Shown here in pieces: positions 9,251 through 18,735 of a stretch of 64,000 bases of DNA. The notes below the pieces were generated by a model. It was not told the DNA's origin and did not search any database. It saw only the letters and a list, made by a program, of their open reading frames with translations. The stretch covers positions 1-64,000 of the forward strand of contig NZ_JAGOPN010000017.1 of NCBI RefSeq assembly GCF_017991995.1, given 5' to 3'. Made by a program: the position numbers and the translations under genes. This DNA is from Pseudacidovorax sp. GTDB taxonomy: Bacteria > Pseudomonadota > Gammaproteobacteria > Burkholderiales > Burkholderiaceae_C. Positions within the stretch are counted from its first letter, which is position 1. Each line of letters starts with the position of its first letter.

Positions 9251-10027
9251 ATGAGCGACAAGAACGATGCCATCGATCTGGCGCGCGACGGTGCCATCGC
9301 CACCCTGACGCTGCGCAACCCCGGCCGGCTCAACGCCATGACCCGCGGCATGTGGCACGGCCTGCGGGCCGCTGCCGAGGGGTTGGCGGCCGACGCCAGC
9401 CTTCGCTGCGTGGTCGTGCGCGGGGAGGGCGGTGCCTTCTGCGCCGGCGGCGACATCTCCGAATACCCGGCCTTCCGCTACGACGTGGCGAGCCTGCGGC
9501 ACTTCCACGAGGAGGAGGTCTGGGGTGCCCTGGCGGCGTTGCTGGCCTGCCCGGTGCCGCTGGTGGCGCAGATCGAGGGTGCCTGCATGGGGGCCGGGCT
9601 GGAGATTGCCAGCTGCTGCGACATCCGCCTGGCCGGCGCCTCGGCCCGCTTCGGCGCGCCCATCGCCAAGCTGGGCTTCCCGATGGCGCCGCGCGAGGCC
9701 GCGCTGGTGCGCAGCCAGATCGGTGACGCCCTGGCGCGCGACATGCTGCTGGCCGCCGGCCTGCATCCGGCGCCGAGGCTTCTGGCGGCGGGCTTCCTGC
9801 TCGACGTGCTGCCCGACGCGGAGGTGGCCGATGCGGCCTGGCGCCATGCCCAGCGCATCGCCAGCCTGGCGCCGCAGGCCGCCCGGCTGCACAAGGCCAC
9901 CTTCCGCGCCCTGGCCGCGGGCGAGATGCAGCAACTGCTGTCGGGCGCCTACGACTACGCAGACACGGCCGAGCACCGCGAGGGCATCGATGCCTTTCTC
10001 GCGAAAAGGCCGCCCCGCTTCGGCTGA
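9251..10027 (+). CDS. Enoyl-CoA hydratase/isomerase family protein
   Basis: A 258-residue crotonase-fold protein. The oxyanion-hole segments are present: GAFCAGGDISEY in the first half and EGACMGAGLEIASCCDIR in the second. It begins 11 bases after the Bug gene and lies inside the malonate cluster. The substrate is unknown. The usual catalytic acidic residues of hydratases are not clearly conserved (a PREAAL segment replaces the common GG-xx-RL), so hydratase, isomerase or decarboxylase chemistry cannot be chosen from sequence. Confidence 0.85.
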   Translation: MSDKNDAIDLARDGAIATLTLRNPGRLNAMTRGMWHGLRAAAEGLAADASLRCVVVRGEGGAFCAGGDISEYPAFRYDVASLRHFHEEEVWGALAALLACPVPLVAQIEGACMGAGLEIASCCDIRLAGASARFGAPIAKLGFPMAPREAALVRSQIGDALARDMLLAAGLHPAPRLLAAGFLLDVLPDAEVADAAWRHAQRIASLAPQAARLHKATFRALAAGEMQQLLSGAYDYADTAEHREGIDAFLAKRPPRFG

Positions 10028-10096
10028 ATCCGTGAATACTCGGCCCCTGTCCAAGAACCCCTCCCCATCCAACCGCCCCTTCGTCTTCCGCCCTTC

Positions 10097-11644
10097 ATGA
10101 GCTCCACGCCCAACGCCAACCTCTTTGCCGCGCTGCGCGCCGCCTTCCCGCACGACCTGGACGAGATCGCCGTCGAGACCGACGACGGCCTGGCCTATTC
10201 CTGGCGCGACCTGGAGCGGGCCAGCGCCATGATCGCCAATCTGCTGGGCAGCCTGGGCCTGGAGCCGGGGGCGCGGGTGGCGGTGCAGGTCGAGAAGTCG
10301 GTGGAGGCCATGCTGCTGTACCTGGCCACGCTTCGCGCGGGCTATGTATTCCTGCCGCTCAACACCGCCTATCAGCGTGCCGAGATGGAGTACTTCATCG
10401 GCAACGCCGAGCCCGAGGTGGTGGTGTGCACCAGCGCCAACCTGGACTGGGTGGAGCCCATCGCCAAGGCGGCCGGCACGCGCTGGGTGTTCACGCTGGA
10501 CGACAACCGCACCGGCACCCTGCTGGGCCACGCCGCCACCTGCAGTGCCGAGCACGAGATCGTGCGCAAGGCCGACGACGATCTGGCGGCCATCCTCTAC
10601 ACCAGCGGCACCACCGGCCGCAGCAAGGGCGCGATGCTGTCGCACCGCAACCTGCGCAGCAATGCCGAGGTGCTCAAGACCTACTGGGGCTGGACGCACG
10701 GCGACGTGTTGCTGCACGCGCTGCCCATCTTCCACGTCCACGGGCTGTTCGTGGCCATCCATGGCGCGCTGCTCAACGGCAGCAAGATGCTCTGGTTCGG
10801 CAAGTTCGACCCCAAGCGCGTCATCGCCAAGCTGCCCGAGGCGACCGTCTTCATGGGAGTACCCACGCTGTACGTGCGCATGCTGGCCGAGCCCACGCTG
10901 AGCCTGGCGGCCTGCGACAACATGCGCCTCTTCATCAGCGGCTCGGCACCGCTGCTCATCGAGACCTTCAACGACTGGCAGACCCGCACCGGCCACACCA
11001 TCCTGGAGCGCTACGGCATGAGCGAAACCATCATGCTGACCTCCAATCCCTACACCTCGGTGCAGGGCGCGCGGCGCGGCGGCACGGTGGGCTTTCCGCT
11101 GCCGGGCGTCAAGCTGCGGGTGCGGGCCTATGAAGACGGCAAGCCGCCACGGGACTGCGAGCGCGACGAGATCGGCAACATCGAGGTGGCCGGCCCCAAT
11201 GTGTTCGCCGGCTACTGGCGCATGCCCGAGAAGACCAAGGAGGAGTTCACGCCCGACGGCTTCTTCAAGACCGGCGACGTGGGCAAGGTCGACACGCTGG
11301 GCTACGTGACCATCGTGGGCCGCAGCAAGGACCTGATCATCAGCGGCGGCTACAACGTGTACCCGGCCGAGATCGAGGGCTACATCAACGAGATGCCCGG
11401 CGTGGCCGAGAGCGCGGTGGTGGGGGTGCCGCATCCCGACTTCGGCGAGGTGGGCGTGGCGGTCGTGGTGGGCAAGCCGGGCGCCTCGCCCGACGCCGAC
11501 GCCATCGTGGCCGAGCTCAAGGCCAAGCTGGCCAACTTCAAGATCCCCAAGCGCTGCTTCGTTGTCGACGAGTTGCCGCGCAACCAGATGGGCAAGGTGC
11601 AGAAGGCCTTGCTTCGCGACCAGCACAAGGCCCTGTTCACCTGA
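10097..11644 (+). CDS. matB: Malonyl-CoA synthetase (acyl-CoA synthetase family)
   Basis: A 515-residue AMP-forming synthetase. The P-loop motif is YTSGTTGRSKGAMLSH, the A5 motif is YGMSE, and the C-terminal lysine lies in the end motif PRNQMGKVQK. It activates malonate with ATP and CoA to malonyl-CoA. The malonate specificity is inferred from the co-located malonyl-CoA decarboxylase. Together the two genes turn malonate into acetyl-CoA. A 69-base gap separates it from the crotonase, without terminator. Confidence 0.9.
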   Translation: MSSTPNANLFAALRAAFPHDLDEIAVETDDGLAYSWRDLERASAMIANLLGSLGLEPGARVAVQVEKSVEAMLLYLATLRAGYVFLPLNTAYQRAEMEYFIGNAEPEVVVCTSANLDWVEPIAKAAGTRWVFTLDDNRTGTLLGHAATCSAEHEIVRKADDDLAAILYTSGTTGRSKGAMLSHRNLRSNAEVLKTYWGWTHGDVLLHALPIFHVHGLFVAIHGALLNGSKMLWFGKFDPKRVIAKLPEATVFMGVPTLYVRMLAEPTLSLAACDNMRLFISGSAPLLIETFNDWQTRTGHTILERYGMSETIMLTSNPYTSVQGARRGGTVGFPLPGVKLRVRAYEDGKPPRDCERDEIGNIEVAGPNVFAGYWRMPEKTKEEFTPDGFFKTGDVGKVDTLGYVTIVGRSKDLIISGGYNVYPAEIEGYINEMPGVAESAVVGVPHPDFGEVGVAVVVGKPGASPDADAIVAELKAKLANFKIPKRCFVVDELPRNQMGKVQKALLRDQHKALFT

Positions 11645-11720
11645 TTCGGCAAGCGGCCCGCCCAGCATGAAACCGGCGCAGCCCGATTGATCGAAGGGCC
11701 GCGGAGCAGGCCATGCGAGA

Positions 11721-11822
11721 GCACCCGAGGAACTGGCTTTGCCAGGCCTCCGGGTGCGCCCCCCTCCAAGCCGAAGGCGCCAGAGAGGGGGGAGCCGCGA
11801 AGCGGCATGGGGGGTGGCGCAG
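11721..11822. repeat. Intergenic hairpin-rich repeat
   Basis: This 180-base gap between convergent matB and a stress-protein gene holds three nested hairpins. They are 11721-11757 (GCACCCG/CGGGTGC with an inner CTGGC/GCCAG), 11759-11792 (CCCCCCTC/GAGGGGGG), and a CCGC-GAA-GCGG block near 11794. The last resembles a dispersed intergenic element I know from related Comamonadaceae genomes. It could also act as a transcription stop for both sides. Confidence 0.5.
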
Positions 11823-11824
11823 GT

Positions 11825-12250
11825 TCACTGCACGAGCAGCACCGGCAGGTCGCTCTCGGCGATCACCTTGGTGGCCACCGAGCCCATCAGCGCGCGGCCC
11901 AGGGTGCCATGGCCGTGCGTGCCCATGACGACCAGGCCCGCGCCGCATTCCTCTGCGGCGCGCACGATCTCCTCGGCAGCCTGCCCATGGCGGGTCTGCA
12001 TCGAGGCGTTGGCGATGCCGAGGCCTTGCAGCTGCTGCTTCACCGGATCGATCACCTTGGCGCCTTCTTCCTTGTAGTACTCGGCCAGGGTGTCCTTCGC
12101 GATGTGGCGGCTGGCATGCGGCGGGATGGCCGGGCATACATGCACCAGCACCAGCTCATGGCCATCGACGAACATGCTTCGCTGGGCGGCGATGTAGTCC
12201 AGTGCCTTGCGGGTGAACTCACTGCCATCCACGGCGACGACGATCTTCAT
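11825..12250 (-). CDS. Universal stress protein, UspA family
   Basis: A 141-residue single-domain Usp. It opens MKIVVAVDGSEFTRKAL. Near the end it has the ATP-binding pattern GTHGHGTLGRALMGSVA (G-2x-G-9x-G-S/T). It is a cytoplasmic nucleotide-binding stress protein. A good Shine-Dalgarno (AGGAG) precedes the ATG. It lies 74 bases downstream of a second usp gene on the same strand, next to the cbb3 oxidase genes, a pairing often seen in FNR/Anr regulons. Confidence 0.93.
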   Translation of the reverse strand: MKIVVAVDGSEFTRKALDYIAAQRSMFVDGHELVLVHVCPAIPPHASRHIAKDTLAEYYKEEGAKVIDPVKQQLQGLGIANASMQTRHGQAAEEIVRAAEECGAGLVVMGTHGHGTLGRALMGSVATKVIAESDLPVLLVQ

Positions 12251-12324
12251 TGCTCTTGCTCCTTTTATGGGGTGAGGACATGCGCCACGAGGGCGCAGCC
12301 CAGTGTGGCTGTTGGGGACCGCGC

Positions 12325-12768
12325 TCAGCGCAATACCAGCACGGGCAATGTGGAATGGGTGAGCACGTGCTGGGTCTCGCTGCCCAGCAGCAGCCGCTTG
12401 ATGCCCTTGCGGCCGTGCGAGGCCATCACGATCAGATCGGCCTTGTGCTTGCGCGCGGCGCTGATGATCGACTCGGCCACCAGGTCGGACTTGACCACCG
12501 CGGCCCGCGCCTTCACGCCCTTGGCCTGCACCTGGGCCACCACCTTGTCCACCAGCTCGCGGGCCTGCTCGGACCATTGCTTCTCGATGCGCGCGACGTC
12601 CTGCGTCTCGAACACCACGGCGCCTTCGAGATAGCTCACCGGGTAGCGCGGCACCACGTTCAGCACCACGATCTCGGCGCCGCAGGTCTGGGCGAGCGCG
12701 GTGGCATGCTGGACGGCTTTCTTCGACAGGCTGGAGCTGTCGGTGGGGACGAGGATGCGCTGGTACAT
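12325..12768 (-). CDS. Universal stress protein, UspA family (FNR-linked)
   Basis: A 147-residue Usp beginning MYQRILVPTDSSSLSKKA and carrying MASHGRKGIKRLLLGSETQ, the ATP-binding loop of the family. The ATG at 12768 is chosen over an upstream in-frame start because the fold begins there. A perfect FNR box at 12826-12839 is centred 41.5 bases upstream of the start site predicted by a TATGCT -10 element (12803-12798). This is exact class II geometry, so anaerobic activation by the FNR encoded 8 kb away is likely. Confidence 0.93.
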   Translation of the reverse strand: MYQRILVPTDSSSLSKKAVQHATALAQTCGAEIVVLNVVPRYPVSYLEGAVVFETQDVARIEKQWSEQARELVDKVVAQVQAKGVKARAAVVKSDLVAESIISAARKHKADLIVMASHGRKGIKRLLLGSETQHVLTHSTLPVLVLR

Positions 12769-12825
12769 GGTCTGAGGCTCCGTGTTGATGTGGCTCCAGC
12801 ATAGGCAGCACGGCGCGGCCGAAAC

Positions 12826-12839
12826 TTGACCGAGGTCAA
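12826..12839. promoter_or_regulatory. FNR box between usp and ccoI
   Basis: TTGAC-CGAG-GTCAA is a perfect palindrome with the FNR half-site spacing. It sits in the 105-base divergent gap. It has ideal class II placement for the minus-strand usp gene. For the plus-strand ccoI, the same rule would put the start site on its ATG. Confidence 0.8.
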
Positions 12840-12873
12840 GGCCCACGAGGGTGCGCACGCGCAGCATCGGTGC

Positions 12874-15237
12874 ATGCAAGCTGCCCTTCCTCTAGGCTCC
12901 GCCAGCGCACCGACGGAAGCCGACGTCCAGGCCCGCACGGCCCTCGACGACCCGGCCGAATGGCCGGCCTTCGGCCACGAACTGCGCGCGGGCGGTGACT
13001 GGGAGTCGCAGGTCTGCGTGGAAGGCATCCACTGCGCAGCCTGTGCCTTCACCATCGAGGACGCCCTGCTGCGCCTGCCCGGCGTGCGCAAGGTGACGGT
13101 CAATGCCGCGAGCCGCCGTGCGCGCGTGGTGTGGTCACCCTCGCAGGTGCAGCCCTCGCGCTGGTTCGCCGCGGTGGCCGAGGCGGGCTACCGCTTCGCG
13201 CCGGCCGCCGATGCCTCGCTGCGCATCGCCCGCCAGAAGGAGGCGCGGCGCGCGCTCTTCCGATGGCTGGTGGCCGGCCTCTGCATGATGCAGGTGATGA
13301 TGTATGCGCTGCCGGCCTACGTGGCCGGCCCGGGCGAGATGACGCCCGACATCGAGCGCCTGCTGCGCTGGGCCTCGTGGGTGCTCACGCTGCCCGTCAT
13401 GGCCTTCGCCTGCGGGCCCTTCTTCGGCAGCGCCTGGCGCGATCTGCGCCATGGCCGTATCGGCATGGATGTGCCCGTGGCGCTGGGCATGGCCATCGCC
13501 TTCGTGGTCAGCACGGCGGGCACCTTCGACCCCGACGGTGCGCTGGGCCACGAGGTGTACTTCGACTCGCTCACCATGTTCGTGTTCTTCCTGCTCACCG
13601 GCCGCTGGCTGGAGTCTCGGCTGCGCGACCGCACGGCGGGTGCGCTCGATGCGCTGGCCGGCCGCCTGCCGGAGACGGCCGAGCGGCGGCAGATCCACGG
13701 CGGCTTCGAGCGCGTGCCGTTGCGCCGCGTGCAGGTGGGCGACGTGCTGCGCGTGCGGCCCGGCGAGTCCTTTCCGGCGGACGGCATCGTGGTCGACGGA
13801 GACACGCTGGCCGACGAGGCGCTGCTGACCGGCGAGTCGCGCCCCGTGGCCAAGCCCTATGGCGAGACGGTGCATGCCGGCAGCCACAACCTGTCGGCGC
13901 CCGTGCTGGTGCTCGCGCGTCAGGTGGGCAGTGGCACGCGCTTCGCGCAGATCGTGGCGCTCATGGAAGGCGCAGCCATGCAGCGCCCGCGGCTGGCCGC
14001 GATGGCCGACCGCATCGCGCGGCCCTTCCTGCTGGCGGTGGTGCTCGCGGCGGGCGGTGCGGCGCTGTGGTGGTGGCCGGTGGACCCGGGTCATGCGCTG
14101 ATGGTCGCGGTCTCGGTGCTGATCGTGACCTGTCCCTGCGCGCTCTCGCTGGCGACGCCCGCGGCCATGCTGGCCAGCGCAGGCGCGCTGGCACGGCGTG
14201 GCGTGCTGGTGGCCCACATGCAGGCGCTGGAATCGCTGGCCACGGCGCAGACGGTGGTCTTCGACAAGACCGGAACACTCACGCGCGGCACGCCGCGGCT
14301 GGATCGGGTCTACAGCCGCCGCGGCACGCTGCCCGGCGACGCACTCGAACTCGCGGTGGCACTGGCCGAAGGTTCGCTGCACCCGGCCGCACGGGCGTTG
14401 CGCCAGGCCTGGGACGCGCAGCGTCGCGTTCCGCCCGCGTGGCGTGCCGAGGCAATGCAGGAACTGCACGGGCAGGGCGTGCAGGGCCTCCTGCGGCCGC
14501 AGCAGGGCGATGCGCCCGCGCGCCATGTGCGGCTGGGCAGTGCGGCCTTCTGCGAGGCCCGTGCGCTGCAGACCGACGCCATGCAGGTCCACCTGCGCGA
14601 CGACGAGGGCTGGGTGGCCAGCTTCGCGCTCGCCGAAGACCTGCGGCCCGAAGCGCCGGAGGCGATCGCGCGGCTCAAGGCCCAGGGCTTGGTGCCACGC
14701 CTGCTTTCCGGCGACCGCGAGGCCGCCGCGCAGCGGCTGGCGGCCAGCGCCGGCATCGACACGGCACGCGGCGGCTGCAGCCCCGAGGACAAGCTGCACG
14801 AGGTGCGCCGCCTGCAGGCGCAGGGCAGGGCGGTGGCCATGGTGGGCGACGGTCTCAACGACGGGCCGGTGATCGCGCAGGCCGACGCCTCCTTCGCCTT
14901 CGGCAATGCCGTGCCGCTCACGCAGGCGCGCGCCGACTTCGTGGTGCTGGCCGATTCGCTGCAGGCGGTGCCCGACACCGTGGCACAGGCGCGGCGCACG
15001 CTGCGCATCGTGCGGCAGAACCTCGCTTGGTCGGTGACCTACAACGCGCTGTGCGTGCCCCTGGCGTTGGCGGGCTGGCTGCCGGCCTGGCTGGCTGGCC
15101 TGGGCATGGCGCTCAGCTCGCTGGTGGTGGTACTGAACAGTGCACGCCTGTCTCGCATGGATGCTGGCGAAAGCCAACCTGCAGTGGCTTCCGCGGAGCA
15201 CATGCCTGCGGATGCAACGCTCGTGCCGCAAGGCTGA
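12874..15237 (+). CDS. ccoI: Copper-translocating P-type ATPase CcoI/FixI
   Basis: A 787-residue P1B-type ATPase. Order: N-terminal metal-binding domain with CAAC (Cys54/Cys57), paired membrane helices, the TGES actuator motif, the membrane metal site CPC (420-422), the phosphorylation motif DKTGT (Asp464), and the hinge GDGLNDGP. CcoI proteins export copper to the periplasm for the cbb3 binuclear centre. The ATG at 12874 is preferred over a TTG inside the FNR box at 12826. It lies 12 bases before ccoS and immediately upstream of the oxidase genes, confirming the role. Confidence 0.95.
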   Translation: MQAALPLGSASAPTEADVQARTALDDPAEWPAFGHELRAGGDWESQVCVEGIHCAACAFTIEDALLRLPGVRKVTVNAASRRARVVWSPSQVQPSRWFAAVAEAGYRFAPAADASLRIARQKEARRALFRWLVAGLCMMQVMMYALPAYVAGPGEMTPDIERLLRWASWVLTLPVMAFACGPFFGSAWRDLRHGRIGMDVPVALGMAIAFVVSTAGTFDPDGALGHEVYFDSLTMFVFFLLTGRWLESRLRDRTAGALDALAGRLPETAERRQIHGGFERVPLRRVQVGDVLRVRPGESFPADGIVVDGDTLADEALLTGESRPVAKPYGETVHAGSHNLSAPVLVLARQVGSGTRFAQIVALMEGAAMQRPRLAAMADRIARPFLLAVVLAAGGAALWWWPVDPGHALMVAVSVLIVTCPCALSLATPAAMLASAGALARRGVLVAHMQALESLATAQTVVFDKTGTLTRGTPRLDRVYSRRGTLPGDALELAVALAEGSLHPAARALRQAWDAQRRVPPAWRAEAMQELHGQGVQGLLRPQQGDAPARHVRLGSAAFCEARALQTDAMQVHLRDDEGWVASFALAEDLRPEAPEAIARLKAQGLVPRLLSGDREAAAQRLAASAGIDTARGGCSPEDKLHEVRRLQAQGRAVAMVGDGLNDGPVIAQADASFAFGNAVPLTQARADFVVLADSLQAVPDTVAQARRTLRIVRQNLAWSVTYNALCVPLALAGWLPAWLAGLGMALSSLVVVLNSARLSRMDAGESQPAVASAEHMPADATLVPQG

Positions 15238-15249
15238 CGAGGCAAGGCC

Positions 15250-15387
15250 ATGGACATCCTCTTCGTGCTCGTGCCGCTGTCGGTGCTGCTGGTGCTGCTG
15301 ATCATCGCGGGCCTGTGGTGGGCCGTGGAGCGCGGCCAGTTCGATGACGTGGAACAGGAAGGCGCGCGCATTCTGCAAAGCGATTGA
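15250..15387 (+). CDS. ccoS: cbb3-type oxidase assembly protein CcoS
   Basis: A 45-residue single-span membrane protein. It begins [17 protein letters not shown], continues through [15 protein letters not shown], and fits CcoS in length and in the [10 protein letters not shown]-x-E signature. It is needed for cofactor insertion into the cbb3 oxidase. It starts 12 bases after ccoI. Its stop codon overlaps the FNR box that precedes ccoN. Confidence 0.92.
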   Translation: MDILFVLVPLSVLLVLLIIAGLWWAVERGQFDDVEQEGARILQSD

Positions 15388-15397
15388 TCTCCGTCAA
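15384..15397 (+). promoter_or_regulatory. FNR box upstream of ccoN
   Basis: TTGAT-CTCC-GTCAA matches the FNR consensus, with one mismatch in symmetry. Its centre is 41.5 bases upstream of about 15432, and a weak -10 candidate (GACACT, 15420-15425) fits that start. This leaves a short leader before the ccoN ATG at 15456. It overlaps the ccoS stop codon. Confidence 0.82.
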
Positions 15398-15455
15398 TCG
15401 ACCGGCGGGAACCGAGTCGGACACTGCCTACAAGTTCCTCAACCTGGTTCCCAAG

Positions 15456-16898
15456 ATGCAGTCCTCCCACTCACCTGCGGCGCTCTACAACGACACGGTC
15501 GTGCGCCAGTTCTCGCTGATGGCCGTGGTCTGGGGCGTGGTCGGCATGCTCGTCGGCGTGATCATCGCCGCCCAGCTGACCTGGCCCGATCTCAACCTCG
15601 GCATTCCCTGGCTGAGCTACGGACGCCTGCGGCCGCTGCACACCAACGCGGTCATCTTCGCCTTCGGCGGCTGCGCGCTCTTTGCCACCAGCTACCACGT
15701 GGTGCAGCGCACCTGCCAGACGCGGCTGTTCGCGCCGGGCCTGGCGGCCTTCACCTTCTGGGGCTGGCAGGCCGTCATTGTGGCCGCGGCCATCAGCCTG
15801 CCGCTGGGCTACACCACCGGCAAGGAATACGCCGAGCTCGAATGGCCCATCGACATCCTGATCACGCTGGTCTGGGTGTCGTATGCCATCGTGTTCTTCG
15901 GCACGGTGGGCACGCGCAAGGTCAAGCACATCTATGTGGCCAACTGGTTCTACGGTGCCTTCATCATCGCGGTGGCCCTGCTGCATGTGGTCAACAGCGC
16001 CGAGGTGCCCGCGGGCTGGATGAAGAGCTACTCGGCCTATGCCGGCGTGCAGGACGCCATGGTGCAGTGGTGGTACGGCCATAACGCGGTGGGCTTCTTT
16101 CTCACCGCCGGCTTCCTGGGGATGATGTACTACTACATCCCCAAGCAGGCCGAGCGCCCGGTCTACAGCTACCGCCTGTCGATCGTGCACTTCTGGGCGC
16201 TGATCTTCACCTACATGTGGGCAGGCCCGCACCACCTGCACTACACCGCGCTGCCCGACTGGACGCAGTCGCTGGGCATGCTGTTCTCGCTGATCCTGCT
16301 GGCGCCCAGCTGGGGCGGGATGATCAACGGCATCATGACCCTGTCGGGTGCCTGGCACAAGCTGCGCACCGATCCGATCCTGCGCTTCCTGATCGTGGCC
16401 CTGTCCTTCTACGGCATGTCCACCTTCGAGGGCCCGATGATGTCCATCAAGACAGTCAACGCCCTCAGCCACTACACCGACTGGACCATCGGCCACGTGC
16501 ACTCCGGCGCACTGGGCTGGGTGGGCCTGATCTCGATGGGCTCGCTCTACTACCTGATCCCGCGCATGTGGGGCCGCACCACGATGCACAGCATCAAGGC
16601 CATCGAGCTGCACTTCTGGATGGCCACCATCGGCATCGTGCTCTACATCGCCGCCATGTGGATCGCCGGCGTGATGCAGGGCCTGATGTGGCGCGCCATC
16701 AACCCCGACGGCACGCTCACCTACACCTTCGCCGAAGGCGTGAAGGCCACCTTCCCCTTCTACGTGGTGCGCCTGCTGGGCGGCTTGCTGTACCTGGGCG
16801 GCATGCTGGTCATGGCCTGGAACGTGTGGATGACCGTGATCTCGGGCCGTGCCGTGCGCGCCACCATCCCGGCCCCGCAGGCTGCCGCCCATGCCTGA
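15456..16898 (+). CDS. ccoN: cbb3-type cytochrome c oxidase subunit I
   Basis: A 480-residue polytopic subunit I of the heme-copper oxidase superfamily, C family. The heme and copper ligand segments are recognisable: [40 protein letters not shown] and [13 protein letters not shown]. It reduces oxygen at the high-spin heme b3/CuB site in the inner membrane. The ATG at 15456 is chosen over an unlikely TTG at 15384 inside the FNR box. First gene of the structural operon ccoNOQP. Confidence 0.97.
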   Translation: MQSSHSPAALYNDTVVRQFSLMAVVWGVVGMLVGVIIAAQLTWPDLNLGIPWLSYGRLRPLHTNAVIFAFGGCALFATSYHVVQRTCQTRLFAPGLAAFTFWGWQAVIVAAAISLPLGYTTGKEYAELEWPIDILITLVWVSYAIVFFGTVGTRKVKHIYVANWFYGAFIIAVALLHVVNSAEVPAGWMKSYSAYAGVQDAMVQWWYGHNAVGFFLTAGFLGMMYYYIPKQAERPVYSYRLSIVHFWALIFTYMWAGPHHLHYTALPDWTQSLGMLFSLILLAPSWGGMINGIMTLSGAWHKLRTDPILRFLIVALSFYGMSTFEGPMMSIKTVNALSHYTDWTIGHVHSGALGWVGLISMGSLYYLIPRMWGRTTMHSIKAIELHFWMATIGIVLYIAAMWIAGVMQGLMWRAINPDGTLTYTFAEGVKATFPFYVVRLLGGLLYLGGMLVMAWNVWMTVISGRAVRATIPAPQAAAHA

Positions 16899-16917
16899 CC
16901 GAACGGAGCACAACAAC

Positions 16918-17550
16918 ATGAGCCAGACGACGCCCTCCACGTCCACCGGCTTCTCGCATGAGAAGGTCGAGACGAACAACTTCCTGATGATCGTGCTGAT
17001 TCTGCTGGTCGTCGCCGTCGGCGGCCTGGTGGAGATCGTGCCGCTGTTCTTCCAGAAGTCCACCACCGAGCCCATCGCCGGCCTCAAGCCCTACACCGCG
17101 CTGCAGCTGGCCGGCCGCGACGTCTACCTGCGCGAGGGTTGCTACAACTGCCACTCGCAGATGATCCGCCCCTTCCGCGCCGAGACGCTGCGCTATGGCC
17201 ACTACTCGGTGGCCGGCGAGTTCGTGTACGACCACCCCTTCCAGTGGGGCAGCAAGCGCACCGGCCCCGACCTGCAGCGCGTGGGCGGCAAGTACAGCGA
17301 CGAGTGGCACCGCATCCACCTGAACAACCCGCGTGACGTGGTGCCCGAGTCCAACATGCCCGCCTACAGCTGGCTGGAGAAGAACACCGTGGACGCCGCG
17401 GCCCTGCCGTCCCACATGCGGGCCCTGCGCAAGGTGGGCGTGCCCTACACCGACGAGGACATCGCCGGCGCGCAGGCTGCCGTGGAGGGCAAGACCGAGA
17501 TGGAAGCCACCATCGCCTACCTGCAGTCGCTGGGCCGGGCCCTGAAGTAA
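16918..17550 (+). CDS. ccoO: cbb3-type cytochrome c oxidase subunit II
   Basis: A 210-residue membrane-anchored monoheme cytochrome c. One N-terminal helix (about 22-45) is followed by the heme motif CYNCH (Cys75, Cys78, His79) and the family segment [18 protein letters not shown]. It passes electrons from CcoP to CcoN on the periplasmic side. The ATG at 16918 is chosen (ACGGAG ahead). An in-frame ATG lies at 16891. It starts 19 bases after ccoN. Confidence 0.97.
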   Translation: MSQTTPSTSTGFSHEKVETNNFLMIVLILLVVAVGGLVEIVPLFFQKSTTEPIAGLKPYTALQLAGRDVYLREGCYNCHSQMIRPFRAETLRYGHYSVAGEFVYDHPFQWGSKRTGPDLQRVGGKYSDEWHRIHLNNPRDVVPESNMPAYSWLEKNTVDAAALPSHMRALRKVGVPYTDEDIAGAQAAVEGKTEMEATIAYLQSLGRALK

Positions 17551-17572
17551 GCGAACGAGGAGTACCCACATC

Positions 17573-17710
17573 ATGGACCTGACCACCCTGCGTTCCATCG
17601 CCACTGTCGTGTGCTTCGTGCTCTTCCTGGGCATCGTGGCCTGGGCCTATGCGCGGCGCAACCGTGCCGGCTTCGAGGAGGCAGCACGCCTGCCCTTCGA
17701 GCAGGACTGA
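17573..17710 (+). CDS. ccoQ: cbb3-type oxidase subunit CcoQ
   Basis: A 45-residue single-helix protein beginning MDLTTLRSIATVVCFVLFLG and ending in an acidic tail. This fits CcoQ/FixQ, which stabilises the complex. AACGAGGAG lies ahead of the ATG. The gene lies between ccoO and ccoP, the standard place. Confidence 0.93.
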   Translation: MDLTTLRSIATVVCFVLFLGIVAWAYARRNRAGFEEAARLPFEQD

Positions 17711-17747
17711 GCGCACCGCGCCAACGCATCGAACGAGAGAGATCACG

Positions 17748-18671
17748 ATGAGCGACTTCATCAACAACTTCTGGTCGAACTACGTCATCGCCGCCACGGT
17801 GCTGAGCATCCTGGGCTGCGCGATCCTGCTGTGGATGACGGCGCGCAAGCGCGTCGTCGCCGACAAGGACAACACCACCGGCCACGTCTGGGACGAGGAC
17901 CTGCGCGAGGCCAACAACCCGCTGCCGCTGTGGTGGGTGGGCCTGTTCATCATCACCATCGTCTTCGCGGTGGGCTACCTGGCCTTCTTCCCGGGGCTGG
18001 GCAGTGTGCAGGGCAAGCTGGGCTGGAGCTCGGCCGGCGAGTACAAGGCCGAGGTCGAGAAGGCCAATGCGGAGCTGGCCCCCGTCTATGCGCGCTTCGC
18101 CAGTGCGCCGGTGGAGCAGGTGGCCGCCGACCCCGCAGCGCGCGCCATCGGCGAGCGGCTGTTCATGAACAACTGCGCCCAGTGCCACGGCTCGGACGCG
18201 CGGGGCAGCAAGGGCTTTCCCAACCTGACCGACAACGACTGGCTGCACGGCGGCACGCCCGACAAGATCATCGAGACCATCACGATGGGCCGCGTCGGCG
18301 TCATGCCGCCCATGGCCGCGGCCGTGGGCAGTGCGGACGACGTGAAGAACGTGGCCAACTACGTGCTCAGCCTGTCGGGCAGCCCGCACGACTCGGTGCG
18401 CGCCGGCCTGGGCAAGGCCAAGTTCGCGGTCTGTGCGGCCTGCCATGGCGCCGACGGCGGCGGCAACCAGGCGCTGGGCGCCCCGCGGCTCAACGACAAC
18501 ATCTGGCTGCACGGCTACGGCGAGGCCGCCATCATCGCCATGGTCAACAACGGCAAGCAGAACGTGATGCCGGCGCAGAACGAGCGGCTGACCGAGGCGC
18601 AAATCCGCGTGCTCGCGAGTTACGTCTGGGGCCTGTCCCACAACGCCACCACGGCGTCGGCCAAGCCCTGA
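17748..18671 (+). CDS. ccoP: cbb3-type cytochrome c oxidase subunit III
   Basis: A 307-residue diheme cytochrome c. It has two N-terminal membrane helices (about 10-30 and 62-82) around the conserved HVWDEDLREANNPLP loop. The two heme sites are CAQCH (143-147) and CAACH (229-233), each with a downstream Met ligand region. It is the electron entry subunit of the cbb3 oxidase. The ATG at 17748 is preferred (GAGAGA ahead) over an upstream in-frame start that overlaps ccoQ. Confidence 0.97.
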   Translation: MSDFINNFWSNYVIAATVLSILGCAILLWMTARKRVVADKDNTTGHVWDEDLREANNPLPLWWVGLFIITIVFAVGYLAFFPGLGSVQGKLGWSSAGEYKAEVEKANAELAPVYARFASAPVEQVAADPAARAIGERLFMNNCAQCHGSDARGSKGFPNLTDNDWLHGGTPDKIIETITMGRVGVMPPMAAAVGSADDVKNVANYVLSLSGSPHDSVRAGLGKAKFAVCAACHGADGGGNQALGAPRLNDNIWLHGYGEAAIIAMVNNGKQNVMPAQNERLTEAQIRVLASYVWGLSHNATTASAKP

Positions 18672-18711
18672 GCGGCTTCATGACCCTCCGAGCCTGATCC
18701 CCACGAACGAA

Positions 18712-18727
18712 GGCGCCCGCGGGCGCC
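18712..18727. repeat. 16-base perfect palindrome between ccoP and ccoG
   Basis: GGCGCCCG-CGGGCGCC lies ten bases before the ccoG start in the 64-base gap after ccoP. It has no T tract, so it is not a classic terminator. It may be an RNA hairpin that stabilises the upstream ccoNOQP message. Confidence 0.45.
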
Positions 18728-18735
18728 CCAACGCC

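Noticed and set aside
9164-11668. 834-residue minus-strand open frame
   Set aside because: Antisense to the crotonase and matB genes, which have clear motifs; low-complexity translation.
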